Under the pieces are notes generated by a model, which saw nothing but the letters and a program-made list of their open reading frames with translations, had not been told where the DNA came from and ran no database searches. Below are positions 38,036 to 47,631 of a DNA stretch of 64,000 nt, in pieces (the first letter of the stretch is position 1; every line of letters starts with the position of its first letter). Source of the DNA: Symbiodinium natans (Eukaryota > Sar > Dinophyceae > Suessiales > Symbiodiniaceae); NCBI GenBank assembly GCA_905221605.1, contig CAJNDS010002812.1, positions 512,501-576,500 of the forward strand, given 5' to 3'. The translations under genes were made by a program, and so were the position numbers.

Positions 38036-38236
38036 ATGTTGGCGTTTCGCGAATTTCGCTCTGGAACCCAAATTCGCCCCAAAAGTTCCTCAATGGACCA
38101 GGGTCGAGACTCGAACATCAGAGTTCAGGGTTGCGGTGCTTCGGGCTTCGTTCTTTCGTCGCCCGATGATTCGGACCAGCAGGTTTTGTGCAGCTTCGGG
38201 GTTTGCGGGAAGCAAAGCAGCTCCCTAGCACCATGA
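38036..38236 (+). CDS. Open coding stretch, unknown protein
   Basis: 66 codons from 38036 (LAFREFRSGTQIRPKSSSMD through SDQQVLCSFGVCGKQSSSLA) to TGA. No telomeric or hairpin sequence interrupts it. Ser-rich. The start is not certain, because the frame may be entered by splicing. Unknown. Confidence 0.42.
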   Translation: MLAFREFRSGTQIRPKSSSMDQGRDSNIRVQGCGASGFVLSSPDDSDQQVLCSFGVCGKQSSSLAP

Positions 38237-38299
38237 GAACCCAGCTGCGCAAGGCCCGAAAGCTTGCCTTGTGTTGTTGTGCGAATTAATAAAAGTTAG

Positions 38300-38877
38300 T
38301 CTCAGCAGCTGGGCTGAAGAGTTTGAGGTCAGGAGATCGATTCAAGTCTTCGGGCTAAATGAAGCAGCAAGAGGCCTGAAAGCCCCGAAGGAAGCAGCCT
38401 TGAAAGCCTTTGTCAATGACGCGGACTTCCTCGAGGACCAGCGAGTCTCGTACCTTCGGTCCTTCGGTGGCCTGTGTAAAGCCAGGACAGGTTGGGTACT
38501 GAATGGTACGTCTTGATATGGGGTTTTACGAAAAAAGGGGACCCCTAGAATCGAATCCTAATAGTAGGATTCCCTTATAATAAGGACCTCAAGAAGGTAC
38601 CCCAAATTCGGAAACCACCATAAAATACCTTGCAAGGGATGTATAGGAAGACCTTATAACTAGTCACACGTGCTTTGGTATAATTGTTAATTTCCCTTGT
38701 TGCCGTATAAGGGGACCTATTCACAAGTAGTTTTCAAGGGGTTGAAGCACAACTCAGTATGTAGAGTTTAGGGCTTACAGGGTTTCTTCTTGTCTTTCAG
38801 GTTGGGTTGTAGTGCTGCGACACCGCGCTCTTGGCCTGAAGCTTTTGCCACCGGGACTCCCTCGCCAGGGTCCCTAG
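38300..38877 (+). CDS. Two exons around an intron flanked by a 10-bp duplication; 3' gene end
   Basis: Exon from about 38300 to 38490 reads EEFEVRRSIQVFGLNEAARG, LKAPKEAALKAFVNDADFLE, DQRVSYLRSFGGLCKART. The intron is 38491-38800. CAGGTTGGGT occurs at both edges (38488-38497 and 38798-38807). Joining gives GGT TGG GTT and continues WVVVLRHRALGLKLLPPGLP, RQGP, TAG (38875-38877). The frame is preserved over a 310-bp intron that itself holds a family-D-like sequence (38520-38633). Helical and charged; family not recognised. Confidence 0.62.
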
Positions 38878-39494
38878 CATAATTGGCCAGTAACAAAATC
38901 TCGTAGATACTTTAAGTACTAGGTGCGCCCCCTTTCCGTTGGTGTACAAGGCTTCTTTAGGTACGCCATCCTAAGTCCTCGTTGGTCTATGGCGACGTGA
39001 TCCTTCTTGAGTGGGATTCGCTCAGTAGGCGCGTGCGGAAGCTTCAACCTTCTCGGTGCATCGTTCCAGACTGGGCATGTTCCCCCAGGTTGACATTCAG
39101 TTCCCCCAAGAAACGCGAGAACCCCAAACCGCCCAAACCCCAAACCCGAAACCCGACACTCGAACCCAACCACACCATCCTGGTTTGACCTGGCTTGGAG
39201 CTTCTGCCGCAAAATGGGGGTGGTTTAGGGTTTAGGGTTTAGGGTTTAGGAATAGTTCTTCGGCTTCTTGAGGATGCCATAGTTTAAGGATTTCAGGGGT
39301 TCTAGGGGGCCGGGCATACCTAGAAGAGCACCGAGACACCCTACAGAAACAGAAGGCAACATACAGTCCCTAAACCCTAAACCCTAAACCCTAAACCCTA
39401 AACCCTAAACCCTTTTTTCCTGAAGGGTCTCTAGGTATCTAGGTTACTCTTCTTAGGGTTCTTGACCCTTGAGCCCGCCAATTCTTACGTGTAG

Positions 39495-39758
39495 GGCGCA
39501 TGGCCTGCCAACTTCTGTACGCAGATGGAGACGCACGGGTTCATGTCTACACGGCAGTGCGCCTTGACCTTGTGGTGCTCTACTGTAACTTCACATCTTT
39601 AGCCTTTTTGGGTTTATTGGGTTTCTTAAGAAGGCAGCTAAACATGTATAGCTACCCTGCTAAGAGCAGCCAAGTTAAAGGCTTCGTAGTAGCAGTCTCG
39701 TGTGGCCATCAAGGACACTTCACTTCGAGAAGCCACACAGTACGTTCGGCACCCTACT
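39495..39758 (+). CDS. Exon of about 88 codons, unknown protein
   Basis: TACGTGTAG acceptor; MACQLLYADGDARVHVYTAV, then RLDLVVLYCNFTSLAFLGLL and on to TVRSAPYL, ending where a family-H hairpin begins (39757). A hydrophobic stretch lies at residues 25-42. The YADGD word superficially recalls the reverse-transcriptase YADD box, but no other RT motif is near. Unknown. Confidence 0.5.
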
Positions 39759-39885
39759 TGGAGGTTCATGGGTGGTTAGAAGTGGGGCTGTAAGTTAAGT
39801 AGGGTTAAGTATACTTCTAACTGGTTATAACCATCTTTAGGGTACTTGTAATCCTACTTATAACTACCCATGAACCTTCAAGTAG
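39757..39885 (+). repeat. Hairpin element, family H
   Basis: CTTGGAGGTTCATGGGTGGT to ACTACCCATGAACCTTCAAG, TAG; well-matched arms. A CCCTAAA tract begins at the next base. Confidence 0.88.
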
Positions 39886-39886
39886 C

Positions 39887-39985
39887 CCTAAACCCTAAAC
39901 CCTAAACCTTAAACCCTAAACCCTAAACCCTAAACCCTAAACCCTAAACCCTAAACCCTAAACCCTAAACCCTAAACCCTAAACC
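39887..39985 (-). repeat. Telomeric tract, CCCTAAA orientation
   Basis: Fourteen units between a family-H hairpin and the exon at 39997. Confidence 0.95.
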
Positions 39986-39996
39986 CAACGATCTAG

Positions 39997-40084
39997 AGGA
40001 GGCTGAGGAGCTCGGTCGCTGGCGCGCCTTCGTCCAGCACGCGCGTAGCTGGGGCCAAGTTGGAGAAGAGCTGCTGCTATTAGG
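39997..40084 (+). CDS. Internal exon, 28 codons
   Basis: GATCTAG acceptor; EAEELGRWRAFVQHARSWGQ then VGEELLLL; donor GT in the adjoining GGTTTAGGG. C-rich tract upstream, G-rich tract downstream. Helical. Unknown. Confidence 0.55.
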
Positions 40085-40431
40085 GTTTAGGGTTTAGGGT
40101 TTAGGGTTCAGGGTTCAGGGTTTTGGGGGTTTAGGCTTCAGGGTTTAGGGTTTAGGGTTTAGGGGTGTCGGGCTTATAGGGTTTAGGCTGCGTGTTTATG
40201 CGTCTGTGTGCGAGCTGCAGGTCTGTATCCTTGCAGACCTGATCCCAGAGTGTTCCGCGCCTCATTGCAAGCCCTGCAAACATCCAACTTGACCTGACCT
40301 CTAGATAAGCCCTGAACCTTCCCTAGACCCTAGACCCTAAACCCTAAACCCTAATCCACACCTGGCACTGATCCCAGGCAAGAGCCTCCACACGGCGCTT
40401 CTTGGTGAGATTGTGTGGGGGGGGCAGTTTT

Positions 40432-40522
40432 TGGAGGCGGTTTTGGGGGTTTTGGCCGGCTTTGGCCGGTTTTGGCAGGTTTTGGCCGGTTTTGGGAGGT
40501 TTTTGGGTGTTTTGGGGGTTTA
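40432..40522 (+). repeat. GGTTTTGGCC minisatellite
   Basis: About seven imperfect 10-12-bp units (TTTTGGCCGG, TTTTGGCAGG, TTTTGGGAGG). Open frames here (FGRFWPVL, PKPAKTGQ) are translated repeat. Confidence 0.88.
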
Positions 40523-40543
40523 CACAAAACCCTGAGTCCGAGA

Positions 40544-40629
40544 AGCATTGCGGACATTTCCTGGGAGGATCTGGAGTTCCAGATATCTAGGAACCGCCAG
40601 TTCAGCGCCCCGAGGATGCCCCGTAGTAA
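40544..40629 (+). CDS. Internal exon
   Basis: TCCGAG acceptor; SIADISWEDLEFQISRNRQF then SAPRMPRSN. Acidic then basic. A (TTA)n and T/G homopolymer follow from 40640. Unknown. Confidence 0.47.
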
Positions 40630-41033
40630 CCTTATTCATTGTTATTATTATTGTTTATATATATATATTATTATTTTTTTTTTTTTTTGGAGGGGGGGGG
40701 GGGGGGGGGGCTTATAGCTTCCCTTTTTTACCCCTTTGAGCAAGAGAGGACACCGATTTTTTCATCCTAAGTTGCTGGGCATCCTAGACCCCATAGGCCC
40801 CAGAAACCCTCAACCCGAAGGGTTTAGGGTTTAGGGTTTAGGGTTTCGGGTTTCGGGTCCATCGTCGGATGGGGGGGCGGTCTTGGTCAGCTCCTTATTC
40901 CTTTGCAGAGACAATGCAGGGTAACTTTTCGGGTTCCTCTAAGGGACTTGCAAAGGCTGCCGATCTTTTTTAGCAAGGATCCTCGTCAAAACCCTACACC
41001 CTCCCTAAACCCAAGAATCCTTAAACTGGCAGC

Positions 41034-41200
41034 GTGGGAATGGCTACGTCGGGCTTAGGATTTGGAGCTTCGGGTTCTCAAAAGGTTAATTGTTGCGTAT
41101 TGCCCAAAGCTTTACAGGTGTCTTATGATGACCTAGTATACCTCAAATACGACATGGCTTCGCTTACTCTGACTTACGTTGATCCCTTCCTTTCGATGGG
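41034..41200 (+). CDS. Possible exons
   Basis: An open frame from 41034 contains VSYDDLVYLKYDMASLTLTY after an inner TTTACAG acceptor (41112-41118). The earlier part (GNGYVGLRIWS in another frame after GGCAG) may be a separate exon. A G run at 41214-41226 ends the stretch. Unknown. Confidence 0.38.
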
Positions 41201-41259
41201 GGCGAAGGGGAAGGGGGGGGGGGGGGTGGGTATTGGGCTGTTGAGGGAGCAAGTTTAGC

Positions 41260-41500
41260 ATGTTCGGTGCTCCGGGCTGTGGGGCTGGGCTGGGAATCAC
41301 TAGGAAATACCTTCCTCTCCCCGCCCGTGGTACTTTGTTGCCGTTTCGAGTCCGTCGTTCTCTGTACCAAGACTTGTGTGTCCTTCTTCTTGCTGTCGCT
41401 CGTGACACGCCTGAGACAGGTTGCCTTCTTGAACTTAAGAGCATCCATGCTGAATCTATGGAATGTCTACGTTTTCAATTATACATCTTTGTTTTTTTTT
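41260..41500 (+). CDS. Open coding stretch, unknown
   Basis: About 80 codons reading ITRKYLPLPARGTLLPFRVR, then RSLYQDLCVLLLAVARDTPE and TGCLLELKSIHAESMECLRF. The overlapping minus frames (94-103 codons) compete with it. Coding strand not certain. Confidence 0.35.
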
Positions 41501-42191
41501 CGGGGGAGTCCTTAAACCCTAAACCCTAAATCCTAAACCCTAAACCCCAAACCACTTGTTTTGTGATAGCCATGTTCAAAGGGGACAGCAGCCACATGCC
41601 ATGCTGCCACTGGTTGCAGGGCACCTAGGGTTTAGGGTTTAGGGTTTAGGGTCATTGACTGAGCTGGCACCTCCTTGCAATTTCCAAGGCTCCTGGCACA
41701 TGACACTGACTGGGCCGTGGCACGCCCAGGCAGAGCCCTAAACTGAACCGCAAGTATCCAGAGGCCGCAAAGTTCCAAAAGCCGCAAGTCCTGTAGGGTT
41801 TAACCCTTAGCCCGATGCTTCGAACTAAATGCCAATCCCCGCTACACATTCGCCTCTTAAACACCCTCGCACCGCCGAACGCACAGCCCACCCAATACAG
41901 CAAAGCCAGAATGCCTTGATCATCTTTCGACTTCATGTGCTTGTCTGACCCGTATACTCTCGGAGTCAGAAGTGGTGCAGCTACACAGCATGGTTTAGAG
42001 GTTCATTGCCAAGATAAGGACCTCAGGTTGAGTTTAGGATTTAGGGTTTTGGGTTTTGGGTTTTGGGTTCAGGATTTAGGGTTTAGGGTTTAGGGTTTAG
42101 GGGCTTTGGGGGGATTTGGGCTTGTTTTTGCCTTCTCAACCCTAGCCCCTATAAAGTTAACACGCACACCCAAGATGTTCACGTTGCGCAG

Positions 42192-42496
42192 GGTATCTGA
42201 CCTGCGTTCACGTCGACTGCTACGCGCCGCCAGTCGAGGAGTCGGTTGGGACTTTGCATTTACTGTATCAGGACGGCTCTGGCATATGTATGGCACCTTC
42301 AAGAGGAAGGATGACCCTTAAGTGCACGCAACCTCTTTTGCTAGGCACACCTAGACCCTTCATCCAAAATGGACTTTCTTTTTGTCTCGCTTTGCTTTGT
42401 GCAAACGTAGTTCCATGGGTAGTGGTTATGTACTTATTAAATTTCAATGCCTATACAGAAAGAACTAGAATTGGCTTGCTCTCCTTAAGGCCGTAA
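42192..42496 (+). CDS. 3' terminal exon, 100 codons, predicted membrane segment
   Basis: TTGCGCAG acceptor (42184-42191), then the longest splice-bounded open frame in the window: YLTCVHVDCYAPPVEESVGT, LHLLYQDGSGICMAPSRGRM, to LLSLRP and TAA at 42494-42496. NGLSFCLALLCANVVPWVVV followed by MYLLNF is a clear hydrophobic segment near the C terminus. A family-H hairpin starts 24 bp after the stop. Alternative frames from 42106 (+) and 42302 (-) overlap. Unknown family. Confidence 0.5.
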
Positions 42497-42519
42497 AGCC
42501 TTATAGAGCCCATAGGAAA

Positions 42520-42657
42520 GGTTCATGGGTACTTGACTTATAGAACTCGTATTATAAGTGGAACAACTGTGAATAAACTGTAGTGATACTTTGAGTGGTT
42601 ATAACCTTACTTAGCGTACTGAAAAACCCTACTTACAACTACCATTGAACCTCCAAG
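42520..42657 (+). repeat. Hairpin element, family H
   Basis: GGTTCATGGGTACTTGACTT to ACTACCATTGAACCTCCAAG. The AAG end serves as acceptor for the next exon. Confidence 0.82.
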
Positions 42658-42716
42658 CAACGGCTCTGTATGCGAGGAGGCATTGATTTCGATCGCCTCC
42701 ATGATGACAGGCTCGG
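42658..42716 (+). CDS. Internal exon after a family-H hairpin
   Basis: Begins directly at the hairpin end; QRLCMRGGIDFDRLHDDRLG; donor GTAACG. Unknown. Confidence 0.48.
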
Positions 42717-42778
42717 GTAACGGAAGGCTTTTTCTAGGACCCAGAGTGGGTCATTACCCCTATTTTTATTTGCTGTTT

Positions 42779-42834
42779 TTGGGGGAGGGGGGAGGGGGGA
42801 GGGGGGAGGGGGGAGGGGAGGGGGGGGGGGGGTG
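42779..42834 (+). repeat. (GGGGGGA)n tract
   Basis: Five GGGGGGA units, then a G run of 13. A strong candidate for G-quadruplex formation. Confidence 0.92.
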
Positions 42835-42913
42835 TGGGGTTTAGGGTGCCGAGTTTGGTCCTTATGCCGGCTTATGCGTTTGTTTTGGGATTTGGGGCTC
42901 GAGCGTCTCGCAG

Positions 42914-42999
42914 TCACTCATGGGTGCGCAAAACCTCGAAAAGCGGAAGCTTGCCTTTTTATACCTGGTTTCGGCGGTGTGCTCACCTTGCTTTCTGAG
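42914..42999 (+). CDS. Internal exon, 28 codons
   Basis: GTCTCGCAG acceptor; SLMGAQNLEKRKLAFLYLVS then AVCSPCFL; donor GTGCAG at 43000. Probably a buried helix. Unknown. Confidence 0.55.
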
Positions 43000-43097
43000 G
43001 TGCAGGCTTACTCTAGGTAAGGTGCGGTCGGCACGGAGCCCATGATGCTAAATGCTGAGCCTTTCTGAGTGGTAGGTTTGAGGCTCCGCCACTGCAG

Positions 43098-43202
43098 TGC
43101 AGCCCTCTGCACATGTCTACAGATGTCTACGGAGGCATTGACCGCGACGTGTCGCACAAGGACTCGAACTTCAGCACCCTCCAGCACCTCCGCCTATCAT
43201 AG
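43098..43202 (+). CDS. 3' terminal exon, 34 codons
   Basis: GCCACTGCAG acceptor; CSPLHMSTDVYGGIDRDVSH then KDSNFSTLQHLRLS, TAG at 43200-43202. Unknown. Confidence 0.52.
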   Translation, partial: CSPLHMSTDVYGGIDRDVSHKDSNFSTLQHLRLS

Positions 43203-43286
43203 GGGCGAAGGGGTTTGCCACACGGCACACGGAAACCTTTGATTCTTGCTGGCCTAAGGGTAAAGGTTTACAGGGGATCTTTGCAG

Positions 43287-43417
43287 GCAACAGCTTAGAA
43301 TTTGCTGGGAGAAGTACTTCGCACCCTGACTCCGGACTCCCGACGTCGACATCAGCGGTTCATGGTGCAAGCCCTCCAATCAACAGTCAGATTTATTTCT
43401 CTGAACCTAAGCCCTAA
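43287..43417 (+). CDS. Exon, possibly terminal, 42 codons
   Basis: TCTTTGCAG acceptor; NSLEFAGRSTSHPDSGLPTS then TSAVHGASPPINSQIYFSEP, KP and TAA formed by the first CCCTAA repeat. Ser/Pro-rich. Unknown. Confidence 0.47.
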
Positions 43418-43674
43418 ACCCCAACCCCCAAATCGTGAAGAAGATGTTTGTGAGTCGTTTATATAAGCCCGGTAAGCCCCACCCCGCAGAAATCGTGAAC
43501 CAGATCTCACTGTCAGTCCTTTATATAATATAAGCCCCGACCCCCCGCCCCACTCCCCCCCCCCCCCCCCCCCTCGCGCCAAAAAAGCTGCAAAATGTAA
43601 GTGAAGCCTATGAACCCTAAACTTAAATACCAAAAAATAAACAGAATGCCCCTTAGTGGCTCGTCCTCTCCAAG

Positions 43675-43758
43675 GGTGGCGGAGGCAGTCTCCTCCTCCA
43701 AGGAGCAGTGCAGCTTCGTACATGCGAACGCCGCTGGGCGGCAGCTTCATAGACTGCG
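43675..43758 (+). CDS. Internal exon, 27 codons
   Basis: TCCAAG acceptor; VAEAVSSSKEQCSFVHANAA then GRQLHRL; donor GT in the adjoining GTTTAGGG. Unknown. Confidence 0.5.
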
Positions 43759-43851
43759 GTTTAGGGTATTAGGGTTTGGGGTGTAGGGTTATATTAAGGG
43801 TTTAGGATTTGGGGGTTTAGGGTTTGAGTTTTTAGGCAACAAGTGACACAG

Positions 43852-43905
43852 TTGAGTCAACCACTGGGACTTGTTCAAGAGAAGCGCTTGTCCAGCTGTA
43901 ACTAG
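43852..43905 (+). CDS. Candidate terminal exon
   Basis: GTGACACAG acceptor; LSQPLGLVQEKRLSSCN then TAG at 43903-43905. Unknown. Confidence 0.4.
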   Translation: MSQPLGLVQEKRLSSCN

Positions 43906-44572
43906 GACGGCCCTTGGGGAGGATGTTAAAGGTTCTTATCGGAACTAGCAGGATCTTAGGGCCTCACGGGCTTAGACCTAGTCAAGGTTCCTGGTGGTGG
44001 GTGGGTGAAAGGGCAAAAAAAGGGAAGCGAACCCCGCTGTCCTGCCGCGTTTAGGGTTTAGGGCCTCGCGGGCTTTTGAAGTTTAAGCTCGAGGCTTTGT
44101 TTGTTTTTTTGTTTTTGGGTCGATGGGAGATGCTCACCTCCCCAAACACTAAACCACTTGACCGGGGTAGCCGGCTTCCTGCCTTGATGCGGCACTCTAC
44201 AGCCCTCTCAAAACCCCCTAACACTCCAAGCCCCAACCTGAACCCCCCGTACCCCAAAACTTTAAGCCCTCAACCAGGCCCCAGAGGCACTGAACCCCAA
44301 ACCCTGAACCGTATATCCCAAAACCCCAACCCTAAACCCTAAGTACAGCCAATGCCGAGGACCTCACTTAGGGATACTTAAGAATAATGTTCAGTTTGGG
44401 CACTTTAATTCCTAAGACACATGTTAGTGCGATCTTGGCCAAAACACTCTTGCGTGTGGCTTGAGTGTGCCATTCAACCGTAGAGTTCTAATGTCGCTAG
44501 GATTCTTATTTGTTTCTTATTTTTGGGGGCACGTTGCAACGGCAAGCAATATTATGTTGCTAGGGTTCCAAG

Positions 44573-44653
44573 TTCTGTGTCGAGGAGCCCTTCTGCATGA
44601 ACATCTGCGCGGCTTTGGACGGCCTTCCCGGCATCTACGAACTGGCACCCAAG
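44573..44653 (+). CDS. Internal exon, 27 codons, faintly ITPase-like
   Basis: GGTTCCAAG acceptor; FCVEEPFCMNICAALDGLPG then IYELAPK; donor GTTCCC at 44654. The spacing of VEE...ALDGLPGIY recalls the VEDTxLxxxALxGLPGxY segment of Ham1/ITPA nucleotide pyrophosphatases, but the match is short and the following KWF is missing. Identity not claimed. Confidence 0.52.
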
Positions 44654-44996
44654 GTTCCCATGGGGTTTGGGGGTTTCGGGTTTAGGGTTTCGGGTTTAGG
44701 GTTTAGTTTAGGGTTTCGGATTTAGGGTTTAGGGCTCAGGGGTTTGGGGATTAGGAAATCTCAATCCTAAGGCCGATGTGAGTGAAGCATGCGTCGAGAT
44801 GTCGAAATGAGGAGGGCGTGGATGTGCGAATGCTGGCCATGTGATATAGAATGGGGCCGCATCGCATGTGAGCCGGGCCTTAACGAAGATTGCACTGTCA
44901 CAGAAGCAAGAGGGCCTTATAGCGAGCCAACAAGCATCCCTTGCTAAACGATTCGTTTGTCATTCTAGTTCGCGAAAAGAGAGACCAGAGAGACAG

Positions 44997-45038
44997 GTGA
45001 CGACCGGCTGGCAGCTGAGCACTGGTCTTGCGGAGTAG
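44997..45038 (+). CDS. Candidate terminal exon
   Basis: GAGACAG acceptor; VTTGWQLSTGLAE then TAG. A C-rich telomeric tract follows at 45060. Unknown. Confidence 0.38.
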   Translation: MTTGWQLSTGLAE

Positions 45039-45415
45039 CACAGAAAAGCCGAAAAGCCCCTAAACCCTAAACCCCTAAACCCCTTAATTATATAACCTCA
45101 AAACACCTAAACCCCTAAACCCCAAAACCCTAACAGGATGTTTGACTGATACTGGGATGGCAGTAGTTCGATTTTCGCTTGATCTAGGCCCAGGAAGTCG
45201 GTCGACCCTGCACCCGAAGTCCTAGAAAGCCGAGCCCTGCACCTTTTTGTACCCCTTTAGGGAGACCCTGAATGGGCCGATGGCGAGTTGAGGTTGCGGG
45301 CGCATGAGCGCCGAGGGGATTGTGGGTGCAGAGTTTTGGACTTGCCAGTGCGTAGTTGAGAGCTTGGGGTTTGGGTTCCCACCTGCGCGTTTCCATCTCA
45401 GCACCGTCGACCGGT

Positions 45416-45525
45416 TTAGGGTTTAGGGTTTAGGGTTTAGGGTTTAGGGTTTAGGGTTTAGGGTTTAGGGTTTAGGGTTTAGGGTTTAGGGTTTAGGGTT
45501 TAGGGTTTAGGGTTTAGGGTTTAGG
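45416..45525 (+). repeat. Telomeric tract, TTTAGGG orientation
   Basis: Fifteen or sixteen perfect units. Confidence 0.96.
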
Positions 45526-45686
45526 GGCAACTACCGATATAGGGCAGCTCATGAGGCCACCAAACTCTGAACCCGTGGCCGTCTATCGCCTAAACCCGCA
45601 ATCGAACCTGAAACCTGAACACCCCAAGAGCCCCCAGCCCACCTCAAGGCCCTATTCCCCCCCCCCCCCCCCACCCTCCCCCCCAG

Positions 45687-45732
45687 TGCCCAACAAGGTC
45701 ATCTTCCTGCCCTGGGCGACTTCATGGACCTG
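45687..45732 (+). CDS. Internal exon behind a poly(C) pyrimidine tract
   Basis: The acceptor is CCCTCCCCCCCAG preceded by a 16-base C run (45657-45672). The exon reads PNKVIFLPWATSWT; donor GTAAGC at 45733. Well-formed sites at both ends. Unknown. Confidence 0.55.
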
Positions 45733-45842
45733 GTAAGCCCGCCGACGTTGATCGCATCAAAGGAAATGAGAGCCTCTCCCGAGGATTGAGGGGGTTCAGA
45801 GGGTTTGCCCCCTCGAACCCTCCTTGTAGGTCATCATTAACC

Positions 45843-45898
45843 CCCAAACCCTAAACCCTAAACCCTAAACCCTAAACCCTAAACCCTAAACCCTAAAG
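45843..45898 (-). repeat. Telomeric tract, CCCTAAA orientation
   Basis: Eight units upstream of the exon at 45940. Confidence 0.95.
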
Positions 45899-45939
45899 TT
45901 CCCTAAACCAAAACCCGAGAAGTTCCTAAGCCATGGCAG

Positions 45940-46235
45940 GTGCACGGATTCATCCTGAGCTGCAACGTCGACAGCTCGGAATGCCGAAATGGGGATCTGC
46001 AGTTCTCTTCACTTGCTCACCCTACCTGAAGGCTCCAATGTAGCTTCCTTTTTGGGGTTAGCTCTAGGGGATTCTAGTATACTACCTCAAAGAAGTACTA
46101 CACAGGAGCCACTAGCTATAGTCACTGGTACCCTTGAAGCTTCCCGTGCCCCAAGCCCTGGAAGCGAAGGCTGCGATTGCCAAGCATCGCGCCCGCCGCG
46201 AGCGCCTGCTACGCACAAGCGAGTCGCTTCTTCAG
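45940..46235 (+). CDS. Two exons around a family-A hairpin intron (GC-AG)
   Basis: Exon 45940-46014 (CATGGCAG acceptor) reads VHGFILSCNVDSSECRNGDL then QFSSL. The intron 46015-46121 contains a family-A hairpin; the best donor is GC (CTT|GCTCAC) and the acceptor is TATAG. Exon 46122-46235 reads SLVPLKLPVPQALEAKAAIA then KHRARRERLLRTSESLLQ with donor GTGCGG. Phase 0 at both joints. Dinoflagellates are known to use GC donors. The Arg/Ala-rich helix is likely coiled-coil or nucleic-acid binding. Unknown. Confidence 0.58.
46024..46114 (+). repeat. Hairpin element, family A, divergent copy
   Basis: ACCTGAAGGCTCCAATGTAG at the left, AGTACTACACAGGAGCC at the right, CTCTAGGGGATTCTAGTATA in the centre. 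Confidence 0.83.
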
Positions 46236-46272
46236 GTGCGGTCTGTAGTCTTCAGGTTCTTAAATATATGGG

Positions 46273-46370
46273 TTGGGATGTTCACCCTTATGCCAACAGT
46301 CCTTTAGGGATGATCGTACCCCGGTAATTATCCCTATTTAAGGACTGTTAGTATAAGGGGAACATCCCAA
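46273..46370 (+). repeat. Hairpin element, family F
   Basis: TTGGGATGTTCACCCTTATG to AGTATAAGGGGAACATCCCA, A; arms of about 35 bp including ACAGTCCTT/AAGGACTGT. Confidence 0.9.
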
Positions 46371-46731
46371 GTTTAGGGTCTACAGGGTTTAGGGTTTGGT
46401 CTGTGGACGTTTTTGTTTCTAAGACCCAGCCTGTGAAAACTCTGAATGCAGTGGCATGACAGCATGACAGTAGGTTTTTTGAGTTTTAGGTCGTCTTTGC
46501 TCTTAACGTTCAAGTGGCCTAGCTAGTAAGCATAATTAGTGTGTTTTTTTTTCGCTGGGGATGTTCAGGGGAAGTGGTGGGCAATCAAGCGTCATTTTTC
46601 TGCCTGGCCCAAAAGTCTGGCCCTAAGCGTCCATGTGCTTGAATGGTGTATGCATATTAGGGTTTAGGGTTTAGGGCCAAAAGAGTCACTCGGGAACTAC
46701 GTTAATGCCCACGCCCACGTGTACCTTCCAG

Positions 46732-46796
46732 GCGCGGAGATGGAAAAGGCAAAGTTGCCCCCTGCCGAAGCTCGAGCTGCGTACACCTTCCGCTAA
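46732..46796 (+). CDS. 3' terminal exon, 20 codons
   Basis: GTACCTTCCAG acceptor; AEMEKAKLPPAEARAAYTFR then TAA at 46794-46796. Charged and helical. Unknown. Confidence 0.5.
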
Positions 46797-46839
46797 AGCT
46801 CAACTTCCACAACTCCAGCAATCTGAAAAATGCCCTAAG

Positions 46840-46925
46840 TTCACTTGGTAGCCCTGTGGTAAGGGTGCCTTTCCAAAAGGGGTACCCTTATTGCAATATG
46901 GTTACTGGGCTACCAAGTTCACCTG
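46840..46925 (+). repeat. Hairpin element, family C, with 8-bp target-site duplication
   Basis: Element 46848-46917 (GTAGCCC...GGGCTACCAAG) is flanked by TTCACTTG (46840-46847) and TTCACCTG (46918-46925). It lies 40-50 bp after a stop codon, so here it is in a UTR or intergenic. Confidence 0.85.
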
Positions 46926-47118
46926 TAGGGTATCCGCCTCCTCTACGCGGCATGGTCTTTTCAAACCCGGGATCTTTCCATGTTTTTGTGTTTTCTTCAT
47001 CTCGCCAGCTAGAATAGTCTCACAGAAACAGCCAACTCAATACTCTAAACCCTAAACCCTGAAACGTCCTGAAACCCCTTCCGCCTGTAGCCCTGCCTAG
47101 GCCCCCCCATTGTGCTGC

Positions 47119-47186
47119 TTGTTTGTTTGTTTGCTTGTTTGTTTGTTTGCTTGTGTGTGTGTGTGTGTTGTTTGTTTGTTTTTTTA
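47119..47186 (+). repeat. (TTTG)n / (TG)n microsatellite
   Basis: TTTG tetranucleotides, then (GT)n, then TTTG again. Confidence 0.93.
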
Positions 47187-47577
47187 GGGTTTCGTGTCTC
47201 TTCTTCTATATGAGTCACCTAATAATTTTAGCTACACTTGGGCGCCTAGGCTACTCTCAAGGTTTGGATTTGAGTCGCCATGAGTAGAGGGTCCACTATA
47301 ATATTGTTCCGGACTTCTGTACCGCCAAGCCCCTTTGGTATGGTTTCTGGATGCCGTGCTAAAAGTGCAGCCACTGGTTCACCTAGAGCAATTCTATCCC
47401 CTCCAAAGGAGAATGTATGAATTGATTATGATTATTCGGTATGTGAAAAATGCGATAAGGTTAGGCATCTAGACACCTTTTATGAGTCCTAAAGCCTTAC
47501 TTACCGAAATCCCAGACCCATACAGTACGCCGCAAGCTGCGAAAACCCTACTCTCGAAGGGACTCCTCAATGCGTAG

Positions 47578-47631
47578 GTGGTCCACGTCGTTGACGAGTT
47601 CCTAGGCCCTGTCAAGGCCAGGCGATTGAGG
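47578..47631 (+). CDS. Internal exon, 18 codons
   Basis: AATGCGTAG acceptor; VVHVVDEFLGPVKARRLR; donor GT in the following GGTTTAGG. Unknown. Confidence 0.5.

Noticed and set aside
39495-39560. Reverse transcriptase YADD box in MACQLLYADGDARV
   Set aside because: The fourth residue is G and no FVDW, GIRQG or other RT motif lies nearby, unlike the clear RT at 58.7-60.5 kb.
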